Source of the DNA: Cytidiella melzeri
Lineage: Eukaryota > Basidiomycota > Agaricomycetes > Polyporales > Irpicaceae
Reading direction: 5' to 3'
Assembly (NCBI GenBank): GCA_022592445.1
Contig: JABYQR010000542.1
Span: 1-21,936 of the forward strand
DNA length: 21,936 nucleotides
Shown: in pieces, positions 8,860-17,300 of the stretch
How the letters are laid out: every line of letters begins with the position of its first letter
How positions within the stretch are numbered: the first letter of the stretch is position 1
The notes under the pieces: model-generated
Seen by the model: the letters and a program-made list of their open reading frames with translations, nothing else
What the model was told of the DNA's origin: nothing
The model's database searches: none
Translations under genes and position numbers: made by a program

Positions 8860-9017
8860 CGTCGAGTCAACAACACCAGAAGGGGAGAAACTTCCTAGCA
8901 TCCTTCTGACTAGACAATCGGGGCAATTCTGCTGAATCCCTGTAGACGGGTAGAAGACCTCTATCACCACAGCACAGTGATGCTTCGCGAGGACGCTCGA
9001 TTTTAGGAGGGGGGTAA
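8860..9017 (+). other. gypsy-1 3' untranslated stretch with polypurine tract
   Basis: There are 158 non-coding bases between the original pol stop and the 3' LTR. The purine run AGGAGGGGGG at 9005-9014 followed by TAA, immediately before the LTR start, is the expected primer for plus-strand DNA synthesis. Nothing else was recognised. Confidence 0.75.
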
Positions 9018-9775
9018 TGTCATGGATGGCCTGACTAGCCCTTAATTATCGCAATTTACCTCTTGTTTTTATCTGTAAAACTCCGGGCTGCAGCTCAGTT
9101 GCAACCTTCTCTGCACAAACTCCCTTTGCACGTCTAGTAAGCGCCCGTATCACGTGGCTTAGACGCTCCACACAGTCACATTACTTGCTACTATGTCACA
9201 CTAGCATGTGACTTAGCTTAAGTAAGACCACATGGCTACAAGCACATGGCTTAGCCCATAGCTAGGGTTTAATGTCATAGATGACGTCCACATGGACTCC
9301 TTTTGTTCTTTCCTTATTGTTCTCTTTATGGAAGGATGTTCTCACAGGTGTGGGAATGGAATACAATAGTTGGTCTCCTTTTAGATAGATTCTCTCACGG
9401 GTAGAGTTCTTGGCAAGGTCTAGACAATAGCTATTGTTCTCCTTTAGGTAGTTCTTTTGTTCTTTGTTCACATGGCTTCTTGCAAAGCCTGCCCTCAACA
9501 TGGTCTGTGTGCAGGTCCCTGAAGTCTATATATACTGCTACATGTACGCTCCTAGCCCCCCATCTCGACCTCTTGGTCTTTACTGGGCTAGGTAAGCAAA
9601 CCCCCTCTGTACTACATAGCTGGTAGTACCCAATACTAACTTGGTCTTTACCGGGCTAGACATCTGCATAAGATTCATAGCTGGTGAGAGTATTGTGCTA
9701 CACGCCTGCCACCACCTCCTCGTCGATATCCACTTTGTGTCCCTGTCTGTCACGTCGAGCCTTGTCTCCGTGTCA
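9018..9775 (+). repeat. gypsy-1 3' LTR (758 bp)
   Basis: This is the partner of the 5' LTR, of the same length. Several differences from the 5' copy are C/T changes at CpG. The TATA box, the ATCTCGACCT start segment and the duplicated 20-bp block (one base changed in the second unit) are all present. It is followed by CTTGA at 9776-9780. Confidence 0.97.
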
Positions 9776-9780
9776 CTTGA
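9776..9780. repeat. target-site duplication CTTGA, right copy of gypsy-1
   Basis: It matches 1493-1497. On the minus strand it is the end of the copia-1 codons for T-K-L-K, where copia-1 coding resumes. Confidence 0.97.
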
Positions 9781-10303
9781 GTTTAGTAACTTTGCCATGT
9801 TCGTACTTAGTCTTATAGACGAAGCGAGAACCAGTAATGTTGGCATTTGGCAGCGGGATACAGTATTCCCAAGTTCCAAGTTGTTCTAGTGTATCAACCT
9901 CAAGTTTCATAGACTTAAACCAATCGTCTTTGAGAGGGTGATTAAGTACATCTTTGAAAGTGACAGGGTCACTGACGTCCTCAGCATAGTAAGCGTTAAA
10001 CTCAGTTAAGTAGAAAGCAATGTTAGTGTCTACTTCGTCGTAGTTTAGACCACGAGCGTTACGCAATAGTTGAGGAGTTCTGTTGGAACACCTTGGACCA
10101 GTAGGGTCAGGCTCGTTGATTTCCATTGGTTCTATGTGAGGGTTGTCCTCTAGTTCGAGTTGTTTTTCAACAGCAAGTTTTTCGACATTTGGTTCTTTCT
10201 CCCCTTCAATTCGTATCGTAGAGTCAACAAATTGCAAGTTACGTTCAACTCCGACACGTTGTCCGCAGTAAACGTAGTGACCTTTAGAGTGTTCAGCAAA
10301 GCC
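9781..10303 (-). pseudogene. copia-1 integrase C-terminus and start of reverse transcriptase
   Basis: On the minus strand the sense runs from IGFAEHSKGHYVY, a typical copia segment after integrase, through an acidic linker (EGEKEPNVEKLA, TGPRCSNRTPQLL) to the N-terminus of RT (FKDVLNHPLKDDWFKSM, then FVYKTKYEHGKV). It breaks off where gypsy-1 is inserted and continues at 1497. A TGA at about 10306 separates it from the integrase core. It is a remnant of one long polyprotein. Confidence 0.9.
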
Positions 10304-11041
10304 TATTCAGACTCCCCTTTTACCCTTAGATGCTAATTTGTTTGTGCGATATTCGTCGTATACAATGCACGGCTGACCGAAGACTTGAAGTCCATCAAGA
10401 TTAGCGTCTGTGCCATATTGCTTAGAGTAAGGAGTTTTGTAGTTAAGTATAGTACGAGGAGAACGATTGTACACATACATTGTGTATAATGCAGCGTACC
10501 ACCATAGTCGATTTGGTAAAGGTGCAGTATGCAGGTTTACTCGAATCAAGTTCATAATAGTTTGATGTACATGTTCAGCAACACCATTTTGCTGAGGAGT
10601 ATCGTGTACAGTAAGACGTAGTATAGTTCCTTGAGTTTTTAAGTAAGCGGTCATAGCTTTACTGGTAAAGACACCGTCGTTATTGGCTTGAAGTATCTTG
10701 ACGCGAATACCATATCGTGTCAAAAGTTCAGTAGAGAAAATGACCCATTGAGTATAGGCGTCATCTTTAGTAACTAGTGGTGCAAGTACTAACCATTTAG
10801 TAGCATCGTCGACGATAGTCAACCAGTATTTGTGTTTACCAGTAATTGACGCTGTGGGTAGAGGCCCAAAGATGTCAATATGGAAGTGATCTCCGAAAGC
10901 TTCAGCTAACAATGAAGAACGAAGTTTGGGTACAGTATTGCGATGGATATTGTTAAGTAAACAGTCCTCACACGGAGTTTCAGTATGGTCAGTTATATGA
11001 TCAGTAATAATTGACGAAGTTTGAAGTAGTTTCTTGATCAT
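10304..11041 (-). pseudogene. copia-1 integrase core
   Basis: Order on the minus strand: zinc-region cysteines (CEDC), HIDIFGPLP with the first catalytic Asp, TIVDDATKW, QANNDGVFTS where the second catalytic Asp is replaced by Asn, PQQNGVAEHVHQTI with the catalytic Glu, then LWWYAALYTMYVYNRSP. The frame is bounded by TGA near 10306 and TAG at 11042-11044. The inverted copy at 1-645 has TAC (Tyr) where this one has the TAG. With a catalytic Asp lost, this integrase could not work even without the stops. Confidence 0.92.
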
Positions 11042-11433
11042 GAACTAACTGAGATGACCGAGTTTTTTATGTAGTTCAAGTGGAGTAATGCCAGTTCTAT
11101 GCACGCTTGCTAAAGAAGTCACTCGAGTTGATGATAGCGTGTATAAATCGTTTGATTTTCTAACTACAGCCACACAAGTCGAGTTTGAGTCGTATATAGT
11201 ACAAAGATTGTGATAGAAAGTAAAACGATAATCAGAGTACAATTTCCGACGCTGATTAAAGTAAAAGGTAGGGTTGAGTTGAAGTAGACGTTCTTTAGCA
11301 AGAGTTCAGTAAGCTTACCACTTTCCTGCTCCACCTCGAGTACCATGTCACCAGCGAGTTTCAAAACTCGTTGTTCTGAGTTGGCAACAGTCAGTACGAT
11401 AGTTGGTACAGAGTGGACATTGAAAGGTAAGTC
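11042..11433 (-). pseudogene. copia-1 protease body and pre-integrase region
   Basis: After the TGA at the end of the preceding segment, the sense continues with the body of the protease domain (VLTVANSEQRVLKLAGDM, LLLKNVYFNSTLPFTLISVG). A frameshift near 11240 is followed by the GAG-pre-integrase domain (YRFTFYHNLCTIYD, ELHKKLGHLS), which ends at TAG 11042. The arrangement is the normal copia order of protease then integrase. Confidence 0.85.
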
Positions 11434-12714
11434 TCAATACGGCGTACAGTGTATAGTCGCGCCAGTATTAAGAATATGTATTGACTCGTCTGTCGACGAA
11501 GTTGCATACAGTGGAAGTAGAGTAGGAAAAGTAGTAGTAGTAAGTGAAGTACTTACGTGCATAATGACGTCGGACTCAGAGAGAGCCGACACCCACGCGC
11601 TCTGGTTGCGACGAGGATTAGTGGTCGACGGACCAGCGACAGCGGGAGTGGCAACAGCAGCGGCAGCAGTGGCAGCTTTGCCCTTGACACCAGCAGCGAC
11701 GGACTTCCGGGTAATACCCTTCCTCTTCATTGCCTCCTTGGACTTCTCTGTCCAGGGCGAAGGGCAAGTAGGCGTCCTGTGGCCTGTCTCGTTACAGTTG
11801 TAACACTTCATCTTCGAAGTGTCACGAACGGACTTCTCCTTCCAGTAAGGAGCGGCAGCCGCATGAGCTGAGGAAGTGGCTTTTGCCAGACGTTCAACAC
11901 TTTTGTCGACTGCTGGCGACGCGGCGGATGAACCACCAGCAGGCCTATCGCGAGGAACGAGGGTTGACGAACCCTTGGACCGAATGTGGTCAAGTGGGTG
12001 AGCGAGTTGCCAACTATGGAAGTCACGGCGAAGCTCCACGCTCAGAGAGATAGGGTTGTAGTTGTACTTCTCGCCCGCAGAAGTACAGGAATGCACACCA
12101 GCCTCGTAGCTAGCGCAAGTATGTGCATAGGCGGGGGGAATGATGCCAACAAAGGCGGAGTAGAAAATGTGCTGAGGGAATTCAATCCCTTTGGAGAGAA
12201 TCTTCGAGTAAAGATTGTGCGCGTCGTCGAGTAGTTTGTCCATTTCGTGGACAGGACGGCGGAGGGAGAAGAGTTGAAAGATTTTGTTTGCTTCCGACAT
12301 AGTAGAAGTCGGCTTGAAACGTTCGGAGAGTTTCTCCATCAGTCTGTGGGGCGCGGTCTCGTTGAGATAGTTGGCCATCACAGAGTCTGTGATGTGTCCG
12401 GCCAGGACATTGAAGACGGCCCGTTGGACCTCTTGAGGGATGGTAAGACCACCCCTGTAGCTGTAGAAGTCAATGATAGTCGACATCGCAGTATCGACGT
12501 GGAATTTCCACATCGGCCAGGTATCAGGACCTGTGAGTTTGCCAACGTCTGCGAAGGCTTTGTGGATGTTGCTAAGCGACATAGTATACTCCACATTGTG
12601 CTTTGGAGGCACGGAAAGGAGGGACGACACCACTCGCGCGGAGTCAGTAGGGCCAGATGGCGAGGGGGACAGTGCACGATGGGCTCTGGGCAGTTTGCCC
12701 CTTCGCCTTTTGTG
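11434..12714 (-). pseudogene. copia-1 Gag and start of protease
   Basis: Minus-strand frame from the solo LTR boundary downward. The Gag part includes VGKLTGPDTWPMWKFHVDT, a UBN2/copia-type Gag feature, and LMEKLSERFKPTS. A zinc knuckle CYNCNETGHRTPTC (CX2CX4HX4C) follows, then a Lys/Ala-rich linker. The protease motif, usually D-S/T-G-A, reads NTGAT, so the catalytic Asp has become Asn. A TGA at 11434 ends the frame a few residues later. The N-terminal residues of Gag lie beyond the solo LTR, at 13473-13723; the frame rejoins exactly when the LTR and one 5-bp repeat are ignored. Confidence 0.9.
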
Positions 12715-13472
12715 TGTCACGGAGACGGAGCTCAACGCAGCAACTAGGGACACGATGTGGATGACGACGACGAGGTGGTGGCAGGCGTGTAGCACAATGC
12801 TCTCACCAACTATAAACCTTATTCAGGTAGCTAGCCCAGTAAAGACCAAGTTAGTATTTGTACTACCAGCTATATAGTACAGGAGGGAGTGGCTTACCTA
12901 GCCCAGTAAAGACCAAGAGGTCGAGATGGGGGCTAGGAGCGTACATGCAGATGCTTATATAGACTTCAGGGACCTGCGCACAGACCATGTTGAGGGCAGG
13001 CTTTGCAAGAAGCCATGTGAACAAAGAACAAAAGAACTACCTAAAGGAGAACAATAGCTATCGTCTAGACCTTGCCAAGAACTCTACCCGTGAGAGAATC
13101 TATCTAAAAGGAGACCAACTATTGTATTCCATTCCCACACCTGTGAGAACATCCTTCCATAAAGAGAACAATAGGGAAAGAACAATAAGGAGCCCATGTG
13201 GACGGTATCTATGACGTCAAACCCTAGCTATGGGCTGAGCCATGTACTTGTAGCCATGTGGTCTTACTTAAGCTAAGTCACATGCCAGTGTGACGTAGTA
13301 GCAAGTAATGTGACCGTGTGGAGCGTCTAAGCCACGTGATACAGGCGCTTAATAGACGTGAAAAAGGGAGTTTATGCAGAGAAGGTTGCAACTAAGCTGC
13401 AGCCCGGAGTTTTATAGATAAAAACAAGAGGTAAATTGCGAAAATTAAGGGCTAGTCAGGCCATCCATGACA
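12715..13472 (-). repeat. solo LTR of the gypsy-1 family inside copia-1 gag
   Basis: It is a 758-bp inverted homologue of the gypsy-1 LTRs, starting TGTCATGG (at 13472) and ending GTGACA (at 12715) in its own orientation. It is flanked by CACGA and CACAA (minus-strand sense; 13473-13477 and 12710-12714), a target duplication with one G/A difference of the CpG-decay type. Removing it restores the copia-1 Gag frame. It is thus a separate insertion of the gypsy family reduced to one LTR by recombination, not the LTR of copia-1. Confidence 0.92.
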
Positions 13473-13723
13473 TCGTGCGCCTTGTCGTCGTCCATAGGAT
13501 TGTCGCCATCGTCTGACAATGGTTTAGCGGGGTGACGACGGGCGAAGTCGTTGCAGAGTGTGTTGAATGGAGTGCGACGGCGATCAGAGGGGGGTGCTGA
13601 GACTCGTCGTGATGCCGTGATACGGGCAGTGGGTTGGTCGACAACGGCAGAGGTAGTAGGGACGTTTGAGGCATGGTCAGAAGGTGCAGGACCTGGGGTA
13701 CCAGCGCGAGAAGCGGAAGACAT
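13473..13723 (-). pseudogene. copia-1 Gag N-terminus, cut off by the solo LTR
   Basis: The minus-strand ATG at 13721-13723 opens a Pro/Ser/Ala- and Arg-rich segment (MSSASRAGTPGPAPSDH) ending in an acidic stretch (DDGDNPMDDDKAH). It continues in frame at 12714 with KRRRGKLPRAH once the solo LTR is removed. It lies about 225 bases inside the primer-binding site, a normal copia leader length, which supports this ATG as the polyprotein start. Confidence 0.8.
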
Positions 13724-13948
13724 TGTAGATTCTTGAGGAGGAGTAGGAGCAGGAGGAGGAGTTGGAGTAGGAGTGAAGACAGGGGTACGTCTCCTGCGAG
13801 TGGTACGAGGGATAGTGCCTCAAAGAAAGCCGGTTTGGTGTCGTTCGCGCGTAGAACGACAAGGTTGAGACTGATCAGCGGGATCAGAGCTCATCAACTG
13901 GTGGATAGTGAGTGCAGAGAGTAGTGTGAGTAAGGTAAAGAGCTTATC

Positions 13949-13962
13949 CGGGGCTCATAACC
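13949..13962 (-). other. copia-1 primer-binding site (initiator tRNA-Met anticodon region)
   Basis: Minus-strand GGTTATGAGCCCCG directly follows an LTR end reading TTCTAACA. It is complementary to the anticodon arm of initiator tRNA-Met (GGGCUCAUAACC), the kind of internal half-tRNA primer known for Drosophila copia. The same 14 bases sit at the same place in copia-2 (20337-20350). Confidence 0.75.
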
Positions 13963-14140
13963 TGTTAGAAGGCTATGAAAGTAGTGGAGAGCGTTGAGAG
14001 AGCAAGACTGAGCGGGATCACACAGTGGGAGTTGGGGATCAAAAGTGCGTTACGTTGCATTGATCAGAGTAAGTCTTATATACGGTAACTACGGCGCTCG
14101 TACGTTAAGCGTCTAATTCAATATAGTCAAACACATAGTT
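13963..14140 (-). repeat. copia-1 5' LTR, at least its R/U5 part; outer end not defined
   Basis: The minus-strand sequence ends ...TTCTAACA at 13963, next to the primer site. A TATA-like TATATAAG is at 14075-14082. The LTR must extend to the right of it, but no second copy remains in the window, so the U3 edge (between about 14100 and 14360) cannot be fixed. A 15-bp direct repeat (GTTTGGCTCCGGAGA at 14179-14193 and 14287-14301) may belong to U3. Confidence 0.6.
14075..14082 (-). promoter_or_regulatory. TATA box of the copia-1 5' LTR
   Basis: TATATAAG on the minus strand, about 115 bases before the LTR end and upstream of the gag start. It is the only TATA-like site in the right position and orientation. 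Confidence 0.5.
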
Positions 14141-14934
14141 TGTGTGAGGAGTGCTGCACGAGAACATCAGGAAACACCGTTTGGCTCCGGAGATGGGCAC
14201 CTTGACAAACTTCTCCCGAGGCCGTGGTAGCCGCTGGTGCCTGGATCAGCGTGCTCTGGAGCTCCCAGGAGCACGTCCACAATGCAGTTTGGCTCCGGAG
14301 ACTGGCACGCAAAACCGCCCTCTCCGTAGACACCAACACTGCACGTTAGCCCTGAATTCCCATCGTGGATATCACGTGTATATTAGTGATATCCACCCGA
14401 TATCCACTCTATATCCATTCACATTTATTTCCATGCAATAAAAATGTAATATCCATATAAGCTCCCATAACTATAATCCAGATCCGCAAGGAGCGCCCGT
14501 CGGCAGTACTCGTAAGCACGATTATATCCCGTGGCGGACTCATCAGCAATTGGTGCATCAGGAGCGTCCAAATCGAGCAGGCGTCGGCCGCTTCTGATTA
14601 CATACCTATTGAGCCTGGGGGACGTGTTGATTGCAGGCGGCGGCGCCGATTTCGTGAGCGCCCAACATTTTTCAGGCGCCCAAACCACTCTCGCTGCCAC
14701 CACCACGTACCACGGCGACCACACCACCTGCAACGCCCCCCCACCCCCCCCACCACTATCTTTTTCTTTGCTCTCATCACTACCAACATCACTACCACCC
14801 ACATTTTTTGAACGAGCCTAGCCTCCTTACCGTTTCCTCTCCAAGTGGTGCTCTCGTCGGTGAATCTATTCGCCACGTCGAGTTACTGGATCTCTTTGAT
14901 AAACTACCACAACCATCAACCATCAACATTCCAA
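14141..14934. other. intergenic sequence without a recognisable gene
   Basis: It contains the 15-bp direct repeat described for the copia-1 LTR, an AT-rich block of ATATCC motifs (14362-14455), and then a C- and pyrimidine-rich stretch (for example a C run at about 14736-14752). Open frames occur on both strands but show biased low-complexity composition and no domain. It could be a promoter or leader region of a lost gene; I see no firm evidence. Confidence 0.5.
14365..14396. repeat. inverted repeat GTGGATATCAC and ATATCC motif cluster
   Basis: The arms 14365-14375 and 14386-14396 are perfect 11-bp inverse copies around 10 bases. Further ATATCC/ATATCCA motifs follow to about 14455. Such clusters are found in subterminal regions of DNA transposons; here no element boundary is visible. 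Confidence 0.6.
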
Positions 14935-15074
14935 CTCACGGTAGCGGAGCATCTGCTACCGGAGTCCTCCAACACCGGCTTCACCACCTCCTCCTCTCCA
15001 TAACCTCACGGCAGCGGAGCATCTGCTGCCGGAGTCCTCCACCACCAGCTGTACCTCCTCCTCATCTCCATAAC
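14935..15074. repeat. 70-bp tandem duplication containing a hairpin
   Basis: Units 14935-15004 and 15005-15074 are diverged copies. Each holds a 7-bp stem with a 9-base loop (GGAGCATCT). One stem pair is T-A in the first unit and C-G in the second, so pairing is kept. The period is not a multiple of three, so it is not a coding repeat. Confidence 0.8.
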
Positions 15075-15084
15075 CGTCTCTGTA

Positions 15085-15182
15085 CCCTTTCGGACATCTC
15101 TGTTGTCTCTCCCCGTTTGTTGGTCGCTGTGTTCCCTTTCGGACGTCTCTGTCGTCTCCCCGTTTGTTGGTCTGGCTTTCTC
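15085..15182. repeat. 49-bp tandem repeat starting CCCTTTCGGAC
   Basis: Two units start at 15085 and 15134 and share CCCTTTCGGAC and CCCCGTTTGTTGGTC. A third partial unit lies at 20816-20837, beyond copia-2, showing that both flanks belong to one original locus. Confidence 0.75.
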
Positions 15183-15283
15183 ACCTCCTTGTCTGGTCGC
15201 CAGTGCCTTCGGTCCAACCATACCTCTCTCTCTCTTGTCTCTCTTGTGTGGTCTGCAGTGCCTCCGGTTTCACCATACACCAT

Positions 15284-15288
15284 GCTAC
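15284..15288. repeat. target-site duplication GCTAC, left copy of copia-2
   Basis: GCTAC is found again at 20790-20794. The original target was the centre of an 8-bp-arm palindrome (TACACCAT / ATGGTGTA). Confidence 0.97.
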
Positions 15289-15727
15289 TAAAGCCGGTCG
15301 AATGTATTCAACACGTCTAGAGGCAGGGATGGATGCGCAGTCGTAATCCCACTTGCCGTCGTAAGGACCTAAGACACACGAGCGAAGCGAGTTAATCCAG
15401 GTGCGAAAGAGAAAGAGCACGATAGCATAATGACTGTACCTAAGACACACGAGCGAAGCGAGTTAACTACAGGTACAGGCTGTGAGCATATTGCATATGT
15501 GAGGGACAACGAAGAATACTCACTCCAGGTGCGAAAGAGAAAGAGCACGATGGAGTGTCAGGAGCGGGGGCGAAGGTATATAAGACAGAGCCCTCAGGCG
15601 ACCCAAAAAGGAATATCTGTGATACAGATGTGTCCGCGTGATGAAAGAACAATAAGGCGACCATATACGGAAAACAAAAGACAGTCCGGTAACTACGAGT
15701 CCGTGAGCCGGAGCTGAAAAGCCATTA
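15289..15727 (-). repeat. copia-2 3' LTR (439 bp)
   Basis: It matches 20351-20789 without a difference seen. On the minus strand it begins TAATGGCTTTTC and ends GACCGGCTTTA. Inside are two repeated blocks: a 29-bp block at 15367-15395 and 15438-15466 (CCTAAGACACACGAGCGAAG core) and a 28-bp block at 15396-15423 and 15524-15551 (GGTGCGAAAGAGAAAGAGCA core). Its first three bases supply the stop codon of the polyprotein. Confidence 0.97.
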
Positions 15728-17300
15728 CTCCCCCTCAGCGAGGTGAAACTGGACGAGCCCTAAGGACTCAGAGTGACGAACGTGAGCTTCAGCCGGTAAA
15801 GACTTGGTGAAGATGTCAGCGGGGTTGTCAACTCCAGGGATTCGAACCAATTCGACAAGGCCTTCGGTGACGCATTCGTGAACAGCGTGCGCAGTGACGC
15901 GAGTATGTTTGGAGCGATGCTTCACGTGAGTGGACTTGGAAGCGTCTACAGCACTCTTGTTGTCGCAATGAAGGACGACAGGTAGAGGAAGAGGTTGCTC
16001 AATTTGATCAGTGAGAATCTTCAACCACTTGAGTTGCTCGCAAGCTTCGTGAGCCGCAAAGTATTCTGAGTCGAAGGTAGACTTCGCCACAGAACGTTGT
16101 TTGCGCGAGGACCAGCAGACAGCGCCATAGCCAAGGAAATAAACCCAGCCAGATGTGGAGAGCGAGTCGTCTAAGTCGCCGGCAAAGTCGGCGTCGGTGT
16201 AACCGACAAGATCGTCAACGCCTTCGTCATTATGGCCTAGACAAAGTCGGAGACTGGATGTACCGCGAAGGTAGCGAAGGACATGATATGCAGCGCGGAG
16301 ATGCAACTGCGAGGGGTTGGACTGGTATTGACAGAGCTTCGCAACAGCGTACGAGATGTCAGGTCGAGTTCCAAGGGAGGCGTACATGAGTGAGCCAAGT
16401 ACGCTGCGGTATGTGTGGATAAGTGCTGGGTCGCACTGTTCCTTGGGATTTCCGTTGTGTACCAACTGGATACCGGTTGGAAGCGGTGTGGAAGCAGGAT
16501 TGGAGTCCTCATGCTGGAAGCGTTTGAGAACGGAATTGATGTAGACCTCTTGGTCGAGGTAGATGAGACGACTCCCCCTATCCCGAGTGATACGGATACC
16601 GAGATAGTGCTTGAGCTCGCCTAAGTCTTTGAGATCGAAATGGCGACGAAGAGCGTCCTTGGTCTCCTTGATGAGGGTGAGACTGTTCCCCATAATAGTG
16701 AGATCGTCGACGTAGCAAACAATAATTTGGAGGGCTCCCCCTCGTCTACGAGTGAAAATGGCGACATCACCTGTGTCGTAACAGACGAAGCCGAGTTCTT
16801 CGAGGCATGCCTTGAGCGTGAGGAACCATTGGCGTCCTGCTTGCTTTAGGCCGTAGATTGCCTTATGAAGGCGGCATACTTTGCCTTCATCCAGTACAAA
16901 CCCTTCAGGTTGCTCCATGTAAACCTCCTCGTCTAAAGATCCGTTCAGATAGGCTTGTTGGAAGTCAATCTGGTGAATTTCCCAGTCCAGAATAGCAGCC
17001 AAGGCAACGAGGTATCGCCAAGACTCCAGACGGGCGACGGGAGCGAAGGTGTCTGTGAAATTGATGCCTTGAACTTGCTCAAAACCCTTGGCTACCAGAC
17101 GTGCCTTATAACGATCAACATTACCGTCCTTGTCAAGTTTGAGTTTGTAAACCCATTTGCTCTTGATCGCCTTGCGACCAGGGGGCAAATCGACTAGTTT
17201 CCATGTTCCAGTGTCCTGGAGACCTTTGATTTCGGCCTCCATAGCTGCACGCCAGTCATCTCGATCCGGTGAACCCATAGCCTGCCGATAGGTACGAGGT
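15725..17300 (-). CDS. pol: copia-2 Pol C-terminal part: reverse transcriptase and RNase H
   Basis: The minus-strand frame is homologous from about 17300 (YRQAMGSPDRDDWRAAM). The RT has KWVYKLKLDKDG, LVAKGFEQ, the palm Asp in IHQIDFQQAYLNG, IYGLKQAGRQWF and the catalytic YVDD. RNase H has GYTDADFAGD, SVAKSTFDSEYFAAHEA and CDNKSAVD. The tail (IPGVDNPADIFTKSL) is typical of copia proteins. The protein ends LAEGE, with TAA at 15725-15727 being the first bases of the LTR. It lies in a different frame from the upstream Gag-integrase ORF; the first ATG (17276-17278) falls inside the RT linker and is unlikely to be a real start. In family members this is one polyprotein with the upstream part. Confidence 0.92.
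15728..15737 (-). other. copia-2 polypurine tract
   Basis: The minus-strand purine run GAGGGGGAG directly precedes the 3' LTR and also encodes the last residues of the polyprotein (A-E-G-E). It would prime plus-strand DNA. Confidence 0.75.

Larger units (their letters stand above)
1498..9775 (+). mobile_element. gypsy-1: full-length Ty3/gypsy chromovirus-type LTR retrotransposon
   Basis: This is an 8,278-bp element with two 758-bp LTRs beginning TGTCATGG and ending GTGTCA, and a perfect 5-bp target duplication. Internal order is LTR, self-complementary primer site, an extra ORF, gag, protease, reverse transcriptase, RNase H, integrase with GPY-like region, chromodomain, polypurine tract, LTR. 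The chromodomain and the apparent self-priming place it near the Tf1/sushi type of chromovirus (inference from family knowledge). It is inserted in the RT gene of copia-1 in the opposite orientation. It cannot now make a full Pol because of nonsense codons at 5465 and 8608 and a hairpin element at 6318-6739. The LTRs differ at roughly 5% of sites by eye, so it is not recent. Confidence 0.97.

Noticed and set aside
12715..13472. A copia element apparently carrying gypsy-family LTRs (a chimeric retrotransposon).
   Set aside because: The LTR has its own near-perfect target duplication, its removal rejoins copia-1 Gag in frame, and a different LTR end with its own primer site lies at 13963. It is a solo LTR insertion.
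15085..15288. A possible CRISPR-like array from the repeated CCCTTTCGGAC units.
   Set aside because: There are only two or three diverged units in simple tandem with no uniform spacers, in a eukaryotic TE region.
14531..15320. Plus-strand open frames (14531-14821 and 14808-15320) as host genes.
   Set aside because: The products are proline/serine-rich and repeat-derived, frames change across the 70-bp repeats, and no domain is seen.
15430..15717. A 95-codon open frame in both copia-2 LTRs.
   Set aside because: It is antisense to the element, spans the LTR repeat blocks and is identical only because the LTRs are identical.
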